From the NCBI GenBank assembly GCA_037178625.1, contig CM074128.1, positions 3,658,001 through 3,722,000 on the forward strand: 64,000 bases of DNA. The letters run 5' to 3'. Numbering within the stretch: position 1 is the stretch's first letter; every line of letters begins with the position of its first letter. The notes beneath the pieces were generated by a model. It searched no databases. It saw nothing but the letters and a program-made list of their open reading frames with translations, and was not told the origin of the DNA. A program made the position numbers and the translations under genes. The DNA is from Skeletonema tropicum. Taxonomy: Eukaryota > Bacillariophyta > Thalassiosirophyceae > Thalassiosirales > Thalassiosiraceae. Of the stretch, positions 1 to 9,409 are shown piece after piece.

Positions 1-2
1 GA

Positions 3-2030
3 TACTCTGCTGCGGCAAAACGCGTTGTATTGGCAAGTTTGAGTGGTTATTGGGTGTTTCTATCTACTCATCGCTTCGGAAGTCATGTTGCACAGACTGT
101 ACTCAGATGTGCAGTTGCAGAGTGTGAAGTTAATTTGGATGAGTTTGATGACAAGCAGGATGAGTGTGAAGGAAAAATGGTCATTGATGATTCGTATGGA
201 AGTATACTTCAAGAAAACACATCCTTTGTTCCTGATCTACTTCTACAAGCGTTTGAAGAATTGAAACCATTTGCAACTGATTTGACGGTACATGTTTGTG
301 GCACTCACGTGTTGAGGACTGCACTTTGCATTCTTGCTGGAGTTGAATTTGTAGATGCCTTTGCAAAGCCAAATGGCAATAAACAGGATGGTGCAACGAA
401 TGAATGGGAATCCGGTGTACTAGCAGCTACTCGACGGGGAAAGTTGAAAGATAAAAAGAAGAAGAAAAAGAAGAGAAAGCCAGGTAATGAAGATGGAAAC
501 AGTGCTGAAAACAGAGCTACTGTGATGAAGAAAATGAATATGATTGCCGACAGCCAAACTGCTGATTTTCAGAACAATGCAGATGTCATGCTCAAAGAAA
601 TGGTTCAAATTCTTTCCCTATCAGACACCACGAATAAAGTACAAGCACCTGGCGAGCTTCAGCAAAGGACTTGTCATCCATCTGGAGGGCCCTTGCTTGT
701 TCAAATAGTTCGACTGTTGTCTTATCGAGATGACTCAAAACAGGAGAACAAGATGCAAGGTAAAGATTCTGCTGATAGGCGGCTTGGAATTTTACCTAAT
801 GAACCAAAGTATAGCTCAGAAAGTGATGCAGAGGCATTCGTTCACAAATTGCTGTGTTGGGACGCCAATGTAGATGAGGCAAATCAACCTCATGCTGGTG
901 ATATCATTTATGGTTTGTCGGGAGAGCCAAGAGGAAGTATCCTACTTGAAACTATATTCCGCTCTTGTCCTGATGAGTTTCACGATGCGCTTTGTGTTGT
1001 TGGAGGGTTCTATGACGAAGCGACTCTGAAAGAGTACATATATCATGGTGTATCCAATTTCGTTGTGCAAGCATTACTCAATTCTCTACGAACCAGAAAT
1101 CAGGCAAATAAAATGGTAAAGTGTCTGTGTCCAATCATTGAAGATGGCTCGCTATTACATCCGAAGAAGCATCGTGATGGTCCATCCGACGAGCAAGTAG
1201 TCGACGAAAACAGTGACAATAAGAACATCCAGCGTATGGGCATAATATGGCGAGGAGTTGAAATGTGCTCGACAAGTGGGAGTTCGCAGGATCAAGAAAT
1301 GCTCATCCACGCTCTGATGCGTGGGTTTGCCTCGATAAGTGCTTCAGCTGATGGCACTGCGGCCAAAAAAGATATTGATGGTAAAAAGAAGAGAAGCAAG
1401 TCTAAAGGATTGTCGGCAAAAGGTTGCATCCCTCTGTTACTGGGTCTCACTCCTTCAAGTGACGACGAATCCTATTCTTCTGGTGAACGACTCACCTTGA
1501 ATGCTGCTGGCGCACGGACTCTCTATCACATTTTCCAGTTCACCGAACGATTGAGGTCCGACTGGGTGAATGGTTTCTTGAGCTTGTATGGCACAAATGA
1601 TCTAGTTAGAATTGCGAACGATGGGCTTGGTAGCAGGTGCATTATGGATGGCCTGCTCGATGGTCCTGCAAAAGAGGTAGCGTCCAAATCTCTTTACTCA
1701 AAACTGTTCGAACGCCTCCCATTCCTTGCAGCTGAACGCGTCGGGCATCATGTAGTCATGAAGCTTTTCCGTGCTCTCCCTTACGACGATAAAGCCGTGA
1801 TGTCAGCTGAACTATCTCATTCCCTGAATCGACTTGGAAGTAACGCTATGGGGCGTACTGTGATGGCATCATGCGCTGTGAAGGAATACCTCGAAGGTGA
1901 GAACGCTTGGAAAGAAGCATTGGCAAAGCAAAAGGTCAATGAAGAATGGTTGAATGACATTTTAGGTGAAGGCGGGGGATCTGGCGATGAAGCTGGTGGC
2001 AAGTCAAGAAAGAAACGACGCAAAGAATAA
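3..2030 (+). CDS. NOP9: NOP9-like pumilio-repeat nucleolar protein (5' partial)
   Basis: The reading frame is open to the first base, so the true start lies upstream. At least seven pumilio-like helical repeats are visible, for example HRFGSHVAQTVL (about 69-104), HVCGTHVLRTAL (about 291-326), EPRGSILLETIF (about 924), HGVSNFVVQALL (about 1044), DGLGSRCIMDGLL (about 1620), VGHHVVMKLF (about 1740) and NAMGRTVMASC (about 1842). The spacing between repeats is irregular. A Lys-rich tract (about 448-480) and a basic C-terminus (KSRKKRRKE) look like nuclear or nucleolar signals. In yeast and animals NOP9 binds pre-rRNA and is needed for 40S subunit maturation. The assignment rests on repeat layout plus the basic insert; another PUF-like protein is possible. 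The stop lies 44 nt from the stop of the convergent next gene. Confidence 0.8.
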   Translation, partial: YSAAAKRVVLASLSGYWVFLSTHRFGSHVAQTVLRCAVAECEVNLDEFDDKQDECEGKMVIDDSYGSILQENTSFVPDLLLQAFEELKPFATDLTVHVCGTHVLRTALCILAGVEFVDAFAKPNGNKQDGATNEWESGVLAATRRGKLKDKKKKKKKRKPGNEDGNSAENRATVMKKMNMIADSQTADFQNNADVMLKEMVQILSLSDTTNKVQAPGELQQRTCHPSGGPLLVQIVRLLSYRDDSKQENKMQGKDSADRRLGILPNEPKYSSESDAEAFVHKLLCWDANVDEANQPHAGDIIYGLSGEPRGSILLETIFRSCPDEFHDALCVVGGFYDEATLKEYIYHGVSNFVVQALLNSLRTRNQANKMVKCLCPIIEDGSLLHPKKHRDGPSDEQVVDENSDNKNIQRMGIIWRGVEMCSTSGSSQDQEMLIHALMRGFASISASADGTAAKKDIDGKKKRSKSKGLSAKGCIPLLLGLTPSSDDESYSSGERLTLNAAGARTLYHIFQFTERLRSDWVNGFLSLYGTNDLVRIANDGLGSRCIMDGLLDGPAKEVASKSLYSKLFERLPFLAAERVGHHVVMKLFRALPYDDKAVMSAELSHSLNRLGSNAMGRTVMASCAVKEYLEGENAWKEALAKQKVNEEWLNDILGEGGGSGDEAGGKSRKKRRKE

Positions 2031-2074
2031 AATAATAGTTATGCAATAAGTAGCGTCATAATTGTTTGTGCTGA

Positions 2075-4231
2075 TTAGTATTCTCGCTCTACTTCTGCAA
2101 ACACACGACATTGCTCTGAGAAGTCTTCCATTCCTTCAGTATCTTCTTCCGCAACGTCTTCGCCTGTGCACAATAACTCGTATGCAGTTTCTATCAAGCT
2201 GGTTTCGCCTCTAGCACTGCTCGTGATAATATCTGTTAAGAGGACTCGTTTGTGCTTCCCTGATATCATCCCGTTTTCAGAGAGTTTGCGCAGAGTCGAG
2301 ATACACCTTTGTCGCAGGTTCTCCTTGTCATCGGTAGCACTTGCAGACACAGAAACATCTATTGGGTCACTGTCTTCAACTAATTCGCCATTGCTGTCGA
2401 AATCTGGCAGAGCATCGTTCAACGCCCCATCTAGTAGTGTTGATAACACGCGTTTCCGTTCTTCCTCGGATTTCCCCCGCAAGTCGATAGTAACATTTTT
2501 CTCTCCATCGTCACCATCACTTTTGACGTCGTCATTTTTTGCCCCTGTTAAGTTGTCAATGCCTTCTGGCCCTATCTTGATAACTCTTCTTTTAACGAAA
2601 GGATCTTCAGGTGTTCCGCTACCAGAAACGGTTGTGCTATCTGATTCAGCAGAGTCTCCAAATAAGTCTGCCAACGCATCACCCAAACCTTTCTCGGCAT
2701 CGCCGGTATTGCTATCACCACCGCCTAACAAATCACTCAAATTGATAATCTTTCCTATAACTCCTTCATCGCTTTGCGGCGTTGATTTCTTTGGCTCTTC
2801 TTTTGGCAGCGGAATGCCCAACACCGCATTTGCGTCAAGTCCATCTAGTGATTCTGGTATCGAGGAAGATTTCGCTGGGCGTTTTGAGATGCTGCCTTCA
2901 CCATTTACTTTGCGAAGAGTCATGCCTTGTTTTGAGGTTTCACCAGAGATACCTTTTATGTCTTTTTCCTCGTCATACAATATAATGCCTGGCTCTGCCT
3001 TCATTGCGTCTCGTGCTGCTGCTGTCTCAGGATGCCATGACGCGTGCCTATGCACCATTTTCCATTTGCCACCAATCTTTCTAAAGATATTTGTTGTCAC
3101 GAGTTTGTTGACTAAAGCACGATCTCTTTCACTTTCGCCTAATGATCCCTTGGCGTAGACTTCTTCGTCACAAACTAAAGAAGCCGTAGTCCCACGTACG
3201 GATAATGCTCGGATGTTCGTAGGAGTCATGAAACTTCCCGCAGTAGATGTTCCGCCACGAATTCTCGATGTATTCTTTATTCCATTTTCAAACATTTTGG
3301 AGAAGCTGTCCACAATAGTATTACTGCCTATCAGAGGTGAGTGTGAAGGATGAATGCAAATCACACTGGGTGATTGCCACCATACATCCTTCATCCATTC
3401 AGCATCACGTGACGAAAAGGCCTCGTAAAATGCAAGATTCGCTAGGAGGACAGCACCGCAGTCATCGACATGCAACTGATCTATCTCTGCTTGAAGTTGA
3501 CGAGCTCTTTCCATAGCTTCTGCCTGTTTTTGATGCGCATCTTCGAGGTTCGATTCATCCCATTCTGATGAGGCTTTCTCTTTAACTTCGTCAACTATCT
3601 TTTGCAAATCCGCCTCTTTCACTGCGAGATTGGATTCCACCATAGCTTCTTCTGAAGATGGATCCAGAGGGAGTGTGGCGATACCTGGTCCCATCTGTGT
3701 TAAGTCTTTACCTGTGCGTGACAGCAATTCCTTGAATTGTTCATTCAAGTAAGCTTCCTCGTGAGATTCATCTGGATCGAAATCAGGATGAATGGCGTTT
3801 GCTACCATATAAGAATACAAGTTTGAAGAGTCTGAAGAAACGGCAGTGTTGTTGCTGTTGATCTCAATGCTGCTGCTGCTGCTGCTGCTGCCGTTGACTC
3901 CTGCTTCCTCTTTGTTATCCTCCACCATCTTGTCGTGTTCCTTCGTTGCATCAATCAAAGGCTTCTCTGAATTCCGACGTAATTTTTCTGCAATGACATC
4001 TTCTCCATCGTCGTCATCATCATCGATAATGACATTCTCGTCATCGCTATTAGTTGTGTATACGAAGGTAGGTTGACGAATAACGCTGTGTTGTCCGTAT
4101 GTTGTTTTTATCAAGCTATCTCTTAATTTCGTCGGCGCAGCTGTGAAACCGAATCCACTCGCAACTGCGGCCAACACGACAAGTAGTGAAGTCAGATTAA
4201 CGACTCGCTGATGAGTTATTATGCATTTCAT
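2075..4231 (-). CDS. Plastid-targeted protein with SnoaL/NTF2-like domain
   Basis: A single-exon frame of 718 aa. The N-terminus is a hydrophobic signal segment (about residues 12-30) followed by ASGFGFTAAP, which matches the diatom bipartite plastid presequence with Phe after the signal cleavage site. A Glu/Asp/Ser-rich linker follows, with a poly-Ser run encoded by CTG-type repeats near 3870. Residues about 255-405 form a SnoaL-like (NTF2 fold) domain: LANLAFYEAFSSRDAEWM, then a WW/CIHPSH segment, ending near KWKMVHRHASWHP. Related domains occur in plant and algal plastid proteins of unknown reaction. The C-terminal 300 residues are acidic and low in complexity. No catalytic role can be assigned. 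The ATG is the first in frame and the only one that supplies the presequence. Confidence 0.75.
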   Translation of the reverse strand: MKCIITHQRVVNLTSLLVVLAAVASGFGFTAAPTKLRDSLIKTTYGQHSVIRQPTFVYTTNSDDENVIIDDDDDDGEDVIAEKLRRNSEKPLIDATKEHDKMVEDNKEEAGVNGSSSSSSSIEINSNNTAVSSDSSNLYSYMVANAIHPDFDPDESHEEAYLNEQFKELLSRTGKDLTQMGPGIATLPLDPSSEEAMVESNLAVKEADLQKIVDEVKEKASSEWDESNLEDAHQKQAEAMERARQLQAEIDQLHVDDCGAVLLANLAFYEAFSSRDAEWMKDVWWQSPSVICIHPSHSPLIGSNTIVDSFSKMFENGIKNTSRIRGGTSTAGSFMTPTNIRALSVRGTTASLVCDEEVYAKGSLGESERDRALVNKLVTTNIFRKIGGKWKMVHRHASWHPETAAARDAMKAEPGIILYDEEKDIKGISGETSKQGMTLRKVNGEGSISKRPAKSSSIPESLDGLDANAVLGIPLPKEEPKKSTPQSDEGVIGKIINLSDLLGGGDSNTGDAEKGLGDALADLFGDSAESDSTTVSGSGTPEDPFVKRRVIKIGPEGIDNLTGAKNDDVKSDGDDGEKNVTIDLRGKSEEERKRVLSTLLDGALNDALPDFDSNGELVEDSDPIDVSVSASATDDKENLRQRCISTLRKLSENGMISGKHKRVLLTDIITSSARGETSLIETAYELLCTGEDVAEEDTEGMEDFSEQCRVFAEVEREY

Positions 4232-4605
4232 GGTTGGTTTGCTTTGTGAGAGAATAGTATGATGTGCTACCGTTACTTCGTCATGGTGATGGAGTTTGGA
4301 AAATCGATGGAGATGGGGAGGTTGACACTATTGCTGACGTCACATGTTCACAAGAAAGGAAGAAAAAAGAAGAAAACGGAGGAGATGGACAGTTCATTCA
4401 CAAGGTTCACATCATTTTGCACAAGCTCCTCAAGCAAGCTACTTCCTCTAGAGAGAGGAATACTAAAGCAAGAGTTAGGATCTGCCTGATTTGACTCTTT
4501 CCATATGAATTATTGATCTAAATATGTTGCTTACATTTAAATACATAACAATTAAACATTGATAGCCGATAGCATCTTCATAGCTTTCTTTACATTTTCT
4601 AATCA
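4232..4605. other. Intergenic, upstream of SnoaL-like gene
   Basis: About 370 nt between the 5' end of the SnoaL-like gene and the 3' end of the Ser-rich gene. Short overlapping frames on the plus strand look like chance. The only recognisable site is a perfect CRE palindrome, listed separately. Confidence 0.5.
4335..4342. promoter_or_regulatory. CRE-type palindrome TGACGTCA
   Basis: A perfect 8-bp cAMP-response-element palindrome lies about 105 bp upstream of the start codon of the plastid SnoaL-like protein. In Phaeodactylum, TGACGT/ACGTCA sites act as CO2/cAMP-responsive promoter elements bound by bZIP factors. The match is exact but short and could be chance. Confidence 0.3.
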
Positions 4606-6282
4606 TCAACCCATTGGAATTGATGGCCAAGCATGTTGGTGTTGATTACCTGCCAGTACCATTCCCATAGCGACTCTATTCTTGGGAAATGTCGGCTTCA
4701 TTCTATTCTTTCCAGCTGAAGATTCTAAACTTTGAGACAGAGGAGGTACAGTGGGAGCTGCTCCCATATCTTTTGCTAGCTCGACTTCTGGAATAGGTGA
4801 CGGGAGGAAGGGTGAAAAGCCTTTGAAAGACTGTTGCTGTGGGGAGGACTCTTCGTATGGGCGCAGTGGGCTTCCTCTTTTCCTTGACACAGCGTATTGA
4901 GAGGTAGGAGGGGTAATGTTGACATAAAACCCATACTGAGGAGACACGTGTCCATTCGGTGGGTGTGGCAAGAACACATGTTGATGAGGAGAGGGAGCCT
5001 TTGCTTGCATGCGCCCATTGACAAGATTGTTGTTGTTGGTAGAAGCGATGGTGTCGCTACCCTCAGCTTGGTCTCCCTTCGCAGCTATTTGTGCTTGAGG
5101 CTCACTACTAGCCCGTGTGCCCATCGTCAGATGATACACAGCAGATGGTCCTCCCCTTGGAATGATCAAACCCCCATTACCACGTCCCCCACCTTGCTGC
5201 AAGGTGGATGGGACGCATTGTACATTATCCTTCATGCTCAACTTTTCATCCATCTCTGAGACAAGGGAATCGTCGGAGTCTCCATAGCTAGACCCCGATG
5301 AAGACCCAGAAAGTGAGTGGAAAGATCTCATCTGTCCTTCCGGTGCTAGGGGTGGCGACGACGTCTCACCACCACGAACATGCATCTGAGTTACTGGCGG
5401 ACTATAGCTACCAGACCTGAGTGCACTCTTGATAACTCTAACTTGACTTCTTCTCGTGTTTGATCTCTTCTCATCTCCACTATCAACACTGCTGCTTCTT
5501 TTCTTCCTTCGGAGTTGTGTCCAGTGCTTCGATTCCACGGTCTCCCGATGATCATCAGAATATTCCACAAGTGGTCTATTACCGCGTTCATCAGACCACG
5601 AAGTTCTTTTACTTTTCATGGAGCTGGAAGAGAGTGCTTTGTGCAGCGGAGGTTTCGTAGACAATTCTTTGCTGGGGAATTCAGTAGCCGAATGTGAGGA
5701 GTGCGAAAGCTCACAGTGGGATTCCATGGCGCTCGTAGCAGGAGCATAAGATTTTGGTTCTATGATGTTGCTGTCCATCGCAGCAACTAGGTCATCGACG
5801 ATATTCATAGAATGAGAACAGTCATCCCCCCGTTTTGTGTGGGGAATATTTATTGCAGAGGACGTGCCCTTCATGGTACCTACTTGATGCCAGCTTTTCT
5901 GGTTTGGATATATTTCACTGGTATGGGTATACTTGTCGCTACTCTTCTTGATGCTGTCTCTATAGTTGGGCGGATGACCGCCCTTGTCCATCATATTGTG
6001 TTCTGCGTCATCGCCGTCACGATAGGTTGCACGCATAGATGAACCTTCACAACGCTCTTTATCGACGCTATTTCCATCCTCATCTGCATTTCTATCCCTT
6101 GCATCTGACACACCCAATATATCTCGCTCTAGCTGCTGCCTCTCCTCCTTTCGTTCTTCCTCTGCAGCCTTGTCTTGGTCAGCCCCGAGCAGCCACAAGA
6201 TCGGTCGTGCAATAATGGAGGAAAACAGACCAATACTGTCATCTCCGACCTGATCTGCCTCTATATGTTGATCAAAAGCCAT
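4606..6282 (-). CDS. Ser-rich hypothetical protein, 558 aa
   Basis: One open frame starting at ATG GCT TTT GAT with no better upstream start. I do not recognise a domain. The N-terminus has a short hydrophobic stretch (IGLFSSIIARPILWLLGA) followed by a charged Glu/Arg helix (residues about 35-55). The remainder is Ser/Pro/His-rich and probably disordered, with many basic-Ser phosphorylation-like patches (for example RRKKRSSSVDS) and an acidic Ser block near residues 315-340. The early hydrophobic segment could peripherally anchor it to a membrane. The length of uninterrupted frame and its position among real genes support coding. Function is unknown. Confidence 0.65.
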   Translation of the reverse strand: MAFDQHIEADQVGDDSIGLFSSIIARPILWLLGADQDKAAEEERKEERQQLERDILGVSDARDRNADEDGNSVDKERCEGSSMRATYRDGDDAEHNMMDKGGHPPNYRDSIKKSSDKYTHTSEIYPNQKSWHQVGTMKGTSSAINIPHTKRGDDCSHSMNIVDDLVAAMDSNIIEPKSYAPATSAMESHCELSHSSHSATEFPSKELSTKPPLHKALSSSSMKSKRTSWSDERGNRPLVEYSDDHRETVESKHWTQLRRKKRSSSVDSGDEKRSNTRRSQVRVIKSALRSGSYSPPVTQMHVRGGETSSPPLAPEGQMRSFHSLSGSSSGSSYGDSDDSLVSEMDEKLSMKDNVQCVPSTLQQGGGRGNGGLIIPRGGPSAVYHLTMGTRASSEPQAQIAAKGDQAEGSDTIASTNNNNLVNGRMQAKAPSPHQHVFLPHPPNGHVSPQYGFYVNITPPTSQYAVSRKRGSPLRPYEESSPQQQSFKGFSPFLPSPIPEVELAKDMGAAPTVPPLSQSLESSAGKNRMKPTFPKNRVAMGMVLAGNQHQHAWPSIPMG

Positions 6283-6912
6283 ATTTTATTAGTCACCTCT
6301 GCTGCTTCTGTGTTTTTGCTCCATGACTGCAGCGATGGGACTGCCCGTTGTTGATAACTACTTTACTTAGCATTGGTTGTGATGCTTCATTTTTATTTGT
6401 TCGCTTCTTGCGGCGCCTCTGATTTTCCTTCAAGTGACATGTCGGTTCTACGGTACGATGGAATAGTATCAAAAGATCTTGGACAGCTGGCAGAGAGTGA
6501 CACAGATTCAGGGGGTAGATTTGGTAAAAGAGCCCTGTCTTTTATGGTGGAAATAAATGTTATTATTATATCATTGACATAGACAGTGAAGAAGTGAAAA
6601 GTTTTTCATCGATGGATTGGCAAAGGGGGGCAAAATTGAGGAAGGCGTCTGACAACCATCATCCCCATCTCCAAAATTGCATCGTCATTGCTTTGGCCGT
6701 CACATTCTCGGAAGGCTTCTCACTATTCATTCAAAAGGTTGGGTAACGAAGGCGGAAGTAAGTCAGCATTTTCATTTGCGAAGAGATTCTGACAAAAGAG
6801 ATTTATTTGTTGCTTCTGACACAGTAACCTACAGTAACGGTGTATGTTATTGATCGCTTATTTGCCGAATTATTTATGCATTAGCACAACTGCACGAGCA
6901 CAGGGCGAACTT
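6283..6912. other. Intergenic, no feature recognised
   Basis: About 630 nt between the start of the Ser-rich gene and the extended 3' end of the coiled-coil gene. No credible frame, RNA gene or repeat was seen. It must contain the promoter of the Ser-rich gene. Confidence 0.5.
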
Positions 6913-8855
6913 TCATTTATCACCTTTGCCCAATACCCGCTTTGCTTTTGAACCAATCTTCTCTCTTGCAACCTTGAATGATAACCTAACAGATTTGCGG
7001 AAGCTTGTTCTATCACTCTCGTATGACTCTATTAGAGCTGCTTTGTCTGCAACTGTGTCTTCCATGCGTCTCTTTTTCATCTTCAGTATCATTCAATGTC
7101 ATCTTGAGAGCTGCTAGTTCTGACCATGCTTGCCGACATTCTTCTTCTGATTTAACGATTACTGCATCTTGTTCTTTAATGTAATCTGACTTTTCAGTTT
7201 CAATTAATTCTTGCTGGGCGGTGATCTTGCCAGGTCAAATCTGACCTAACCTCTTCAATACGCCCCAAAAGTTCTTGGCGCTCTTCTTCGGCAAGCTGTT
7301 GTCGTTTTTTCAACTCTTGTTCAAATGCAGCCTTGACTCCAGCAACATCGGTTCGCACTCTATTGAGCTTTACATCCATCTTGGCACGCATGGTCTCTAA
7401 TTTGGCACTTTCAACGGCCAAGTCAGCTAGCATCACTTCCCTCTCTGCTGCCACAGCCTCAATCTTTTGTTGGTAGATCGCAATGCGTTCTTTGGAGTGC
7501 TTTGCTTCCAGTGCATCTAGTTTGTCTTTTACTTTTGTTTCGATTGCATCAATGGCAGATTTTCCTTCCTTTTCTTTATTGCTAAGCTGTGACGCATAAT
7601 CTGCCTCCACTGACTTTCGTTTTGATTCCTCTTTACCCACAATTTCACCATACTTCTGATACGCATCGTCAATAACTTTGGATATCCGAACACGTTCAGT
7701 TTCCAATAATTTTGCATAAAAGGTGTCATCTTCCACTAGCTGTTGTTCAAGCTCTGCGATCTGAGTCAGTGCACTTCTTTCTACAGTGTCGATTTGTTCT
7801 TGCAGTGATACTCGTTCATTGCGAATAATCGCAGCAGCATCATATGCTTCCTTGACTTTGCTTTCAGCCTCCTCGGCCATTTGAACTAGCTCGGCATTTG
7901 CTCTATTAATGTACGTTTTCTCAAATTCATTTGATTTCTTCACGCCTCGCATGTTCTCCTTTGCCTCCTGCAAAACCTTGTCAAGTCTTGACGGTTTTGT
8001 TGCTTGGATTTCCTCCTTCTCCTTCTTGAAGTCAATCACTTCCGATGTAATCTCCTGAATGGTAGACGCGAGTGATTCCATTTTTGACATCAATTCGTCG
8101 TCGGCACGGGCTACATCCGATTGAGCATCGGTAATGTTCTTTGCGGACTGATCAATGACCAATTGAAGATCTTCCGATGCAGTTCCAATCTCTTCTACCA
8201 GACGTTCCTTTTCAGCTGCAAACTCGCTTTCAATCTTTTTGATAGCTTCATCTCTCTCTTTGATACTTGCCTCAATCTCTTGTTTGAGTACATCTGCAGT
8301 CCCCTTGGCTTCTTCGGCACGAGCTTCGGTTTCAGTAATATCTTCCTTGATCCCAAAGATTAACTTTCTCAGTTTCTCCGCTTCTTCCATCGCTGCCTTT
8401 TGCAATGTTTCACCAAACGAAAGTGATTGGGGCGGTGGTGGAGATGTAGGTGGAAGGGGCTGTTTTTCTTCTTCTTCTTCAGTGGTCTCTCCTGATAGAT
8501 CTTCTAGAGCAGAGGAAGTAACCGATCCGGTAGGCGCATCTTCCGGTGGCGCTGGGATCAAATTGGGTGGTTCCTCCAAGAGCATATTGGCAATCTCATC
8601 GAGCCCCTCTTCCGTCGATCCTTCAATAGCTTGTTGAGCCAACTCCAATGCTGCTTCTATTTCATCCGCAAGTTCTGATTCCAGGGCATCAATATCACTG
8701 GAGACATCATCGTTCAGAGAGGAAAAGTGAATTGTATTGTGAATTAATCTGCTGTTGTGCACACGTAACCGCGGCTGTGGCAGTGGTTGGTGGAATGCAT
8801 CCGCCGCCAACGTTGTGAGGACGGCAATGCTCAACGAAACAGATTCGGCCTTCAT
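6913..8855 (-). CDS. Plastid-targeted long coiled-coil protein, frame broken twice near 3' end
   Basis: The main frame (8855 down to 7200, 551 aa) begins with a signal-like helix and ADAFHQP, a diatom plastid cleavage motif with Phe. An acidic and proline-rich stretch follows, then about 400 residues of Glu/Lys/Ala heptad-type coiled coil. The frame closes with DHRPARIN and a stop. Coil-like coding resumes in another frame (QQELIETEKSD, near 7210) and then in a third (MEDTVADKAALIESYESD, near 7040), ending GSKAKRVLGKGDK with a stop at 6913-6915. The downstream coil is strong evidence that the protein continues. The first break can be bridged by a 37-nt GT-AG segment (GTTAGG...GCCCAG) or a one-base indel. 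The second is best explained by a one-base indel in an A run near 7070, or by a weak 79-nt intron. Function may be structural, within the plastid; this is inference. Confidence 0.6.
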
Positions 8856-9409
8856 TTTTCACTATCTGGGAGGGAGGTATTCAATTGCCACCGCGAGCGC
8901 CGTCGTTGGCTGTTGCTGTTGGCTATTATTATCTGTTGCGGTTATGTACTTCTTCACAGATTCAGCTGAGGTGATGAAAGATTGGAGATCTTTCGCTCGT
9001 CGAGTGCGTGCGTTTGGGATGAATCGAGGATCTCTTCTGAGTCATCAAAGATGGTCGTGGGTCGTGGATCTGGGCTGGGGAATCTGGGAACTTCTTGGCT
9101 TTGCGTGGAACAATGAAGAATTCTTTCCAAAGTGATGGTTCTCACGAATGCACCACGATGACACAACCGAGCCATCGAACTGCTGAACCTGACTGTGTGG
9201 AGCTGTGTGGCTGGTGGCTGATGTTGCTGTCGAAGAGGCGAAGAAGACGCACACTACCACTGGTTGTACTGTGGTTCAATGCGAGCAGCCCGTCCGATAT
9301 TGATACTATATTGATAGTATGTTTGATCAACCAAGGTTCATCAGCATCAGTAAACGCTTCAACGTTAGACACATTTTCTACCCACAAATAGAACAATTAA
9401 TAATCAACA
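8856..9409. promoter_or_regulatory. Divergent intergenic region (coiled-coil gene / ABCC gene)
   Basis: About 550 nt separate two divergently transcribed genes, so both promoters should lie here. No defined TATA or CCAAT element stands out. Several short frames exist on both strands but none resembles a known protein. Confidence 0.45.

Noticed and set aside
2166..3158. 330-codon plus-strand frame opposite the SnoaL-like gene
   Set aside because: Antisense shadow; Ser/Pro/Phe-rich composition from the reverse strand of an acidic protein with a presequence on the other strand.
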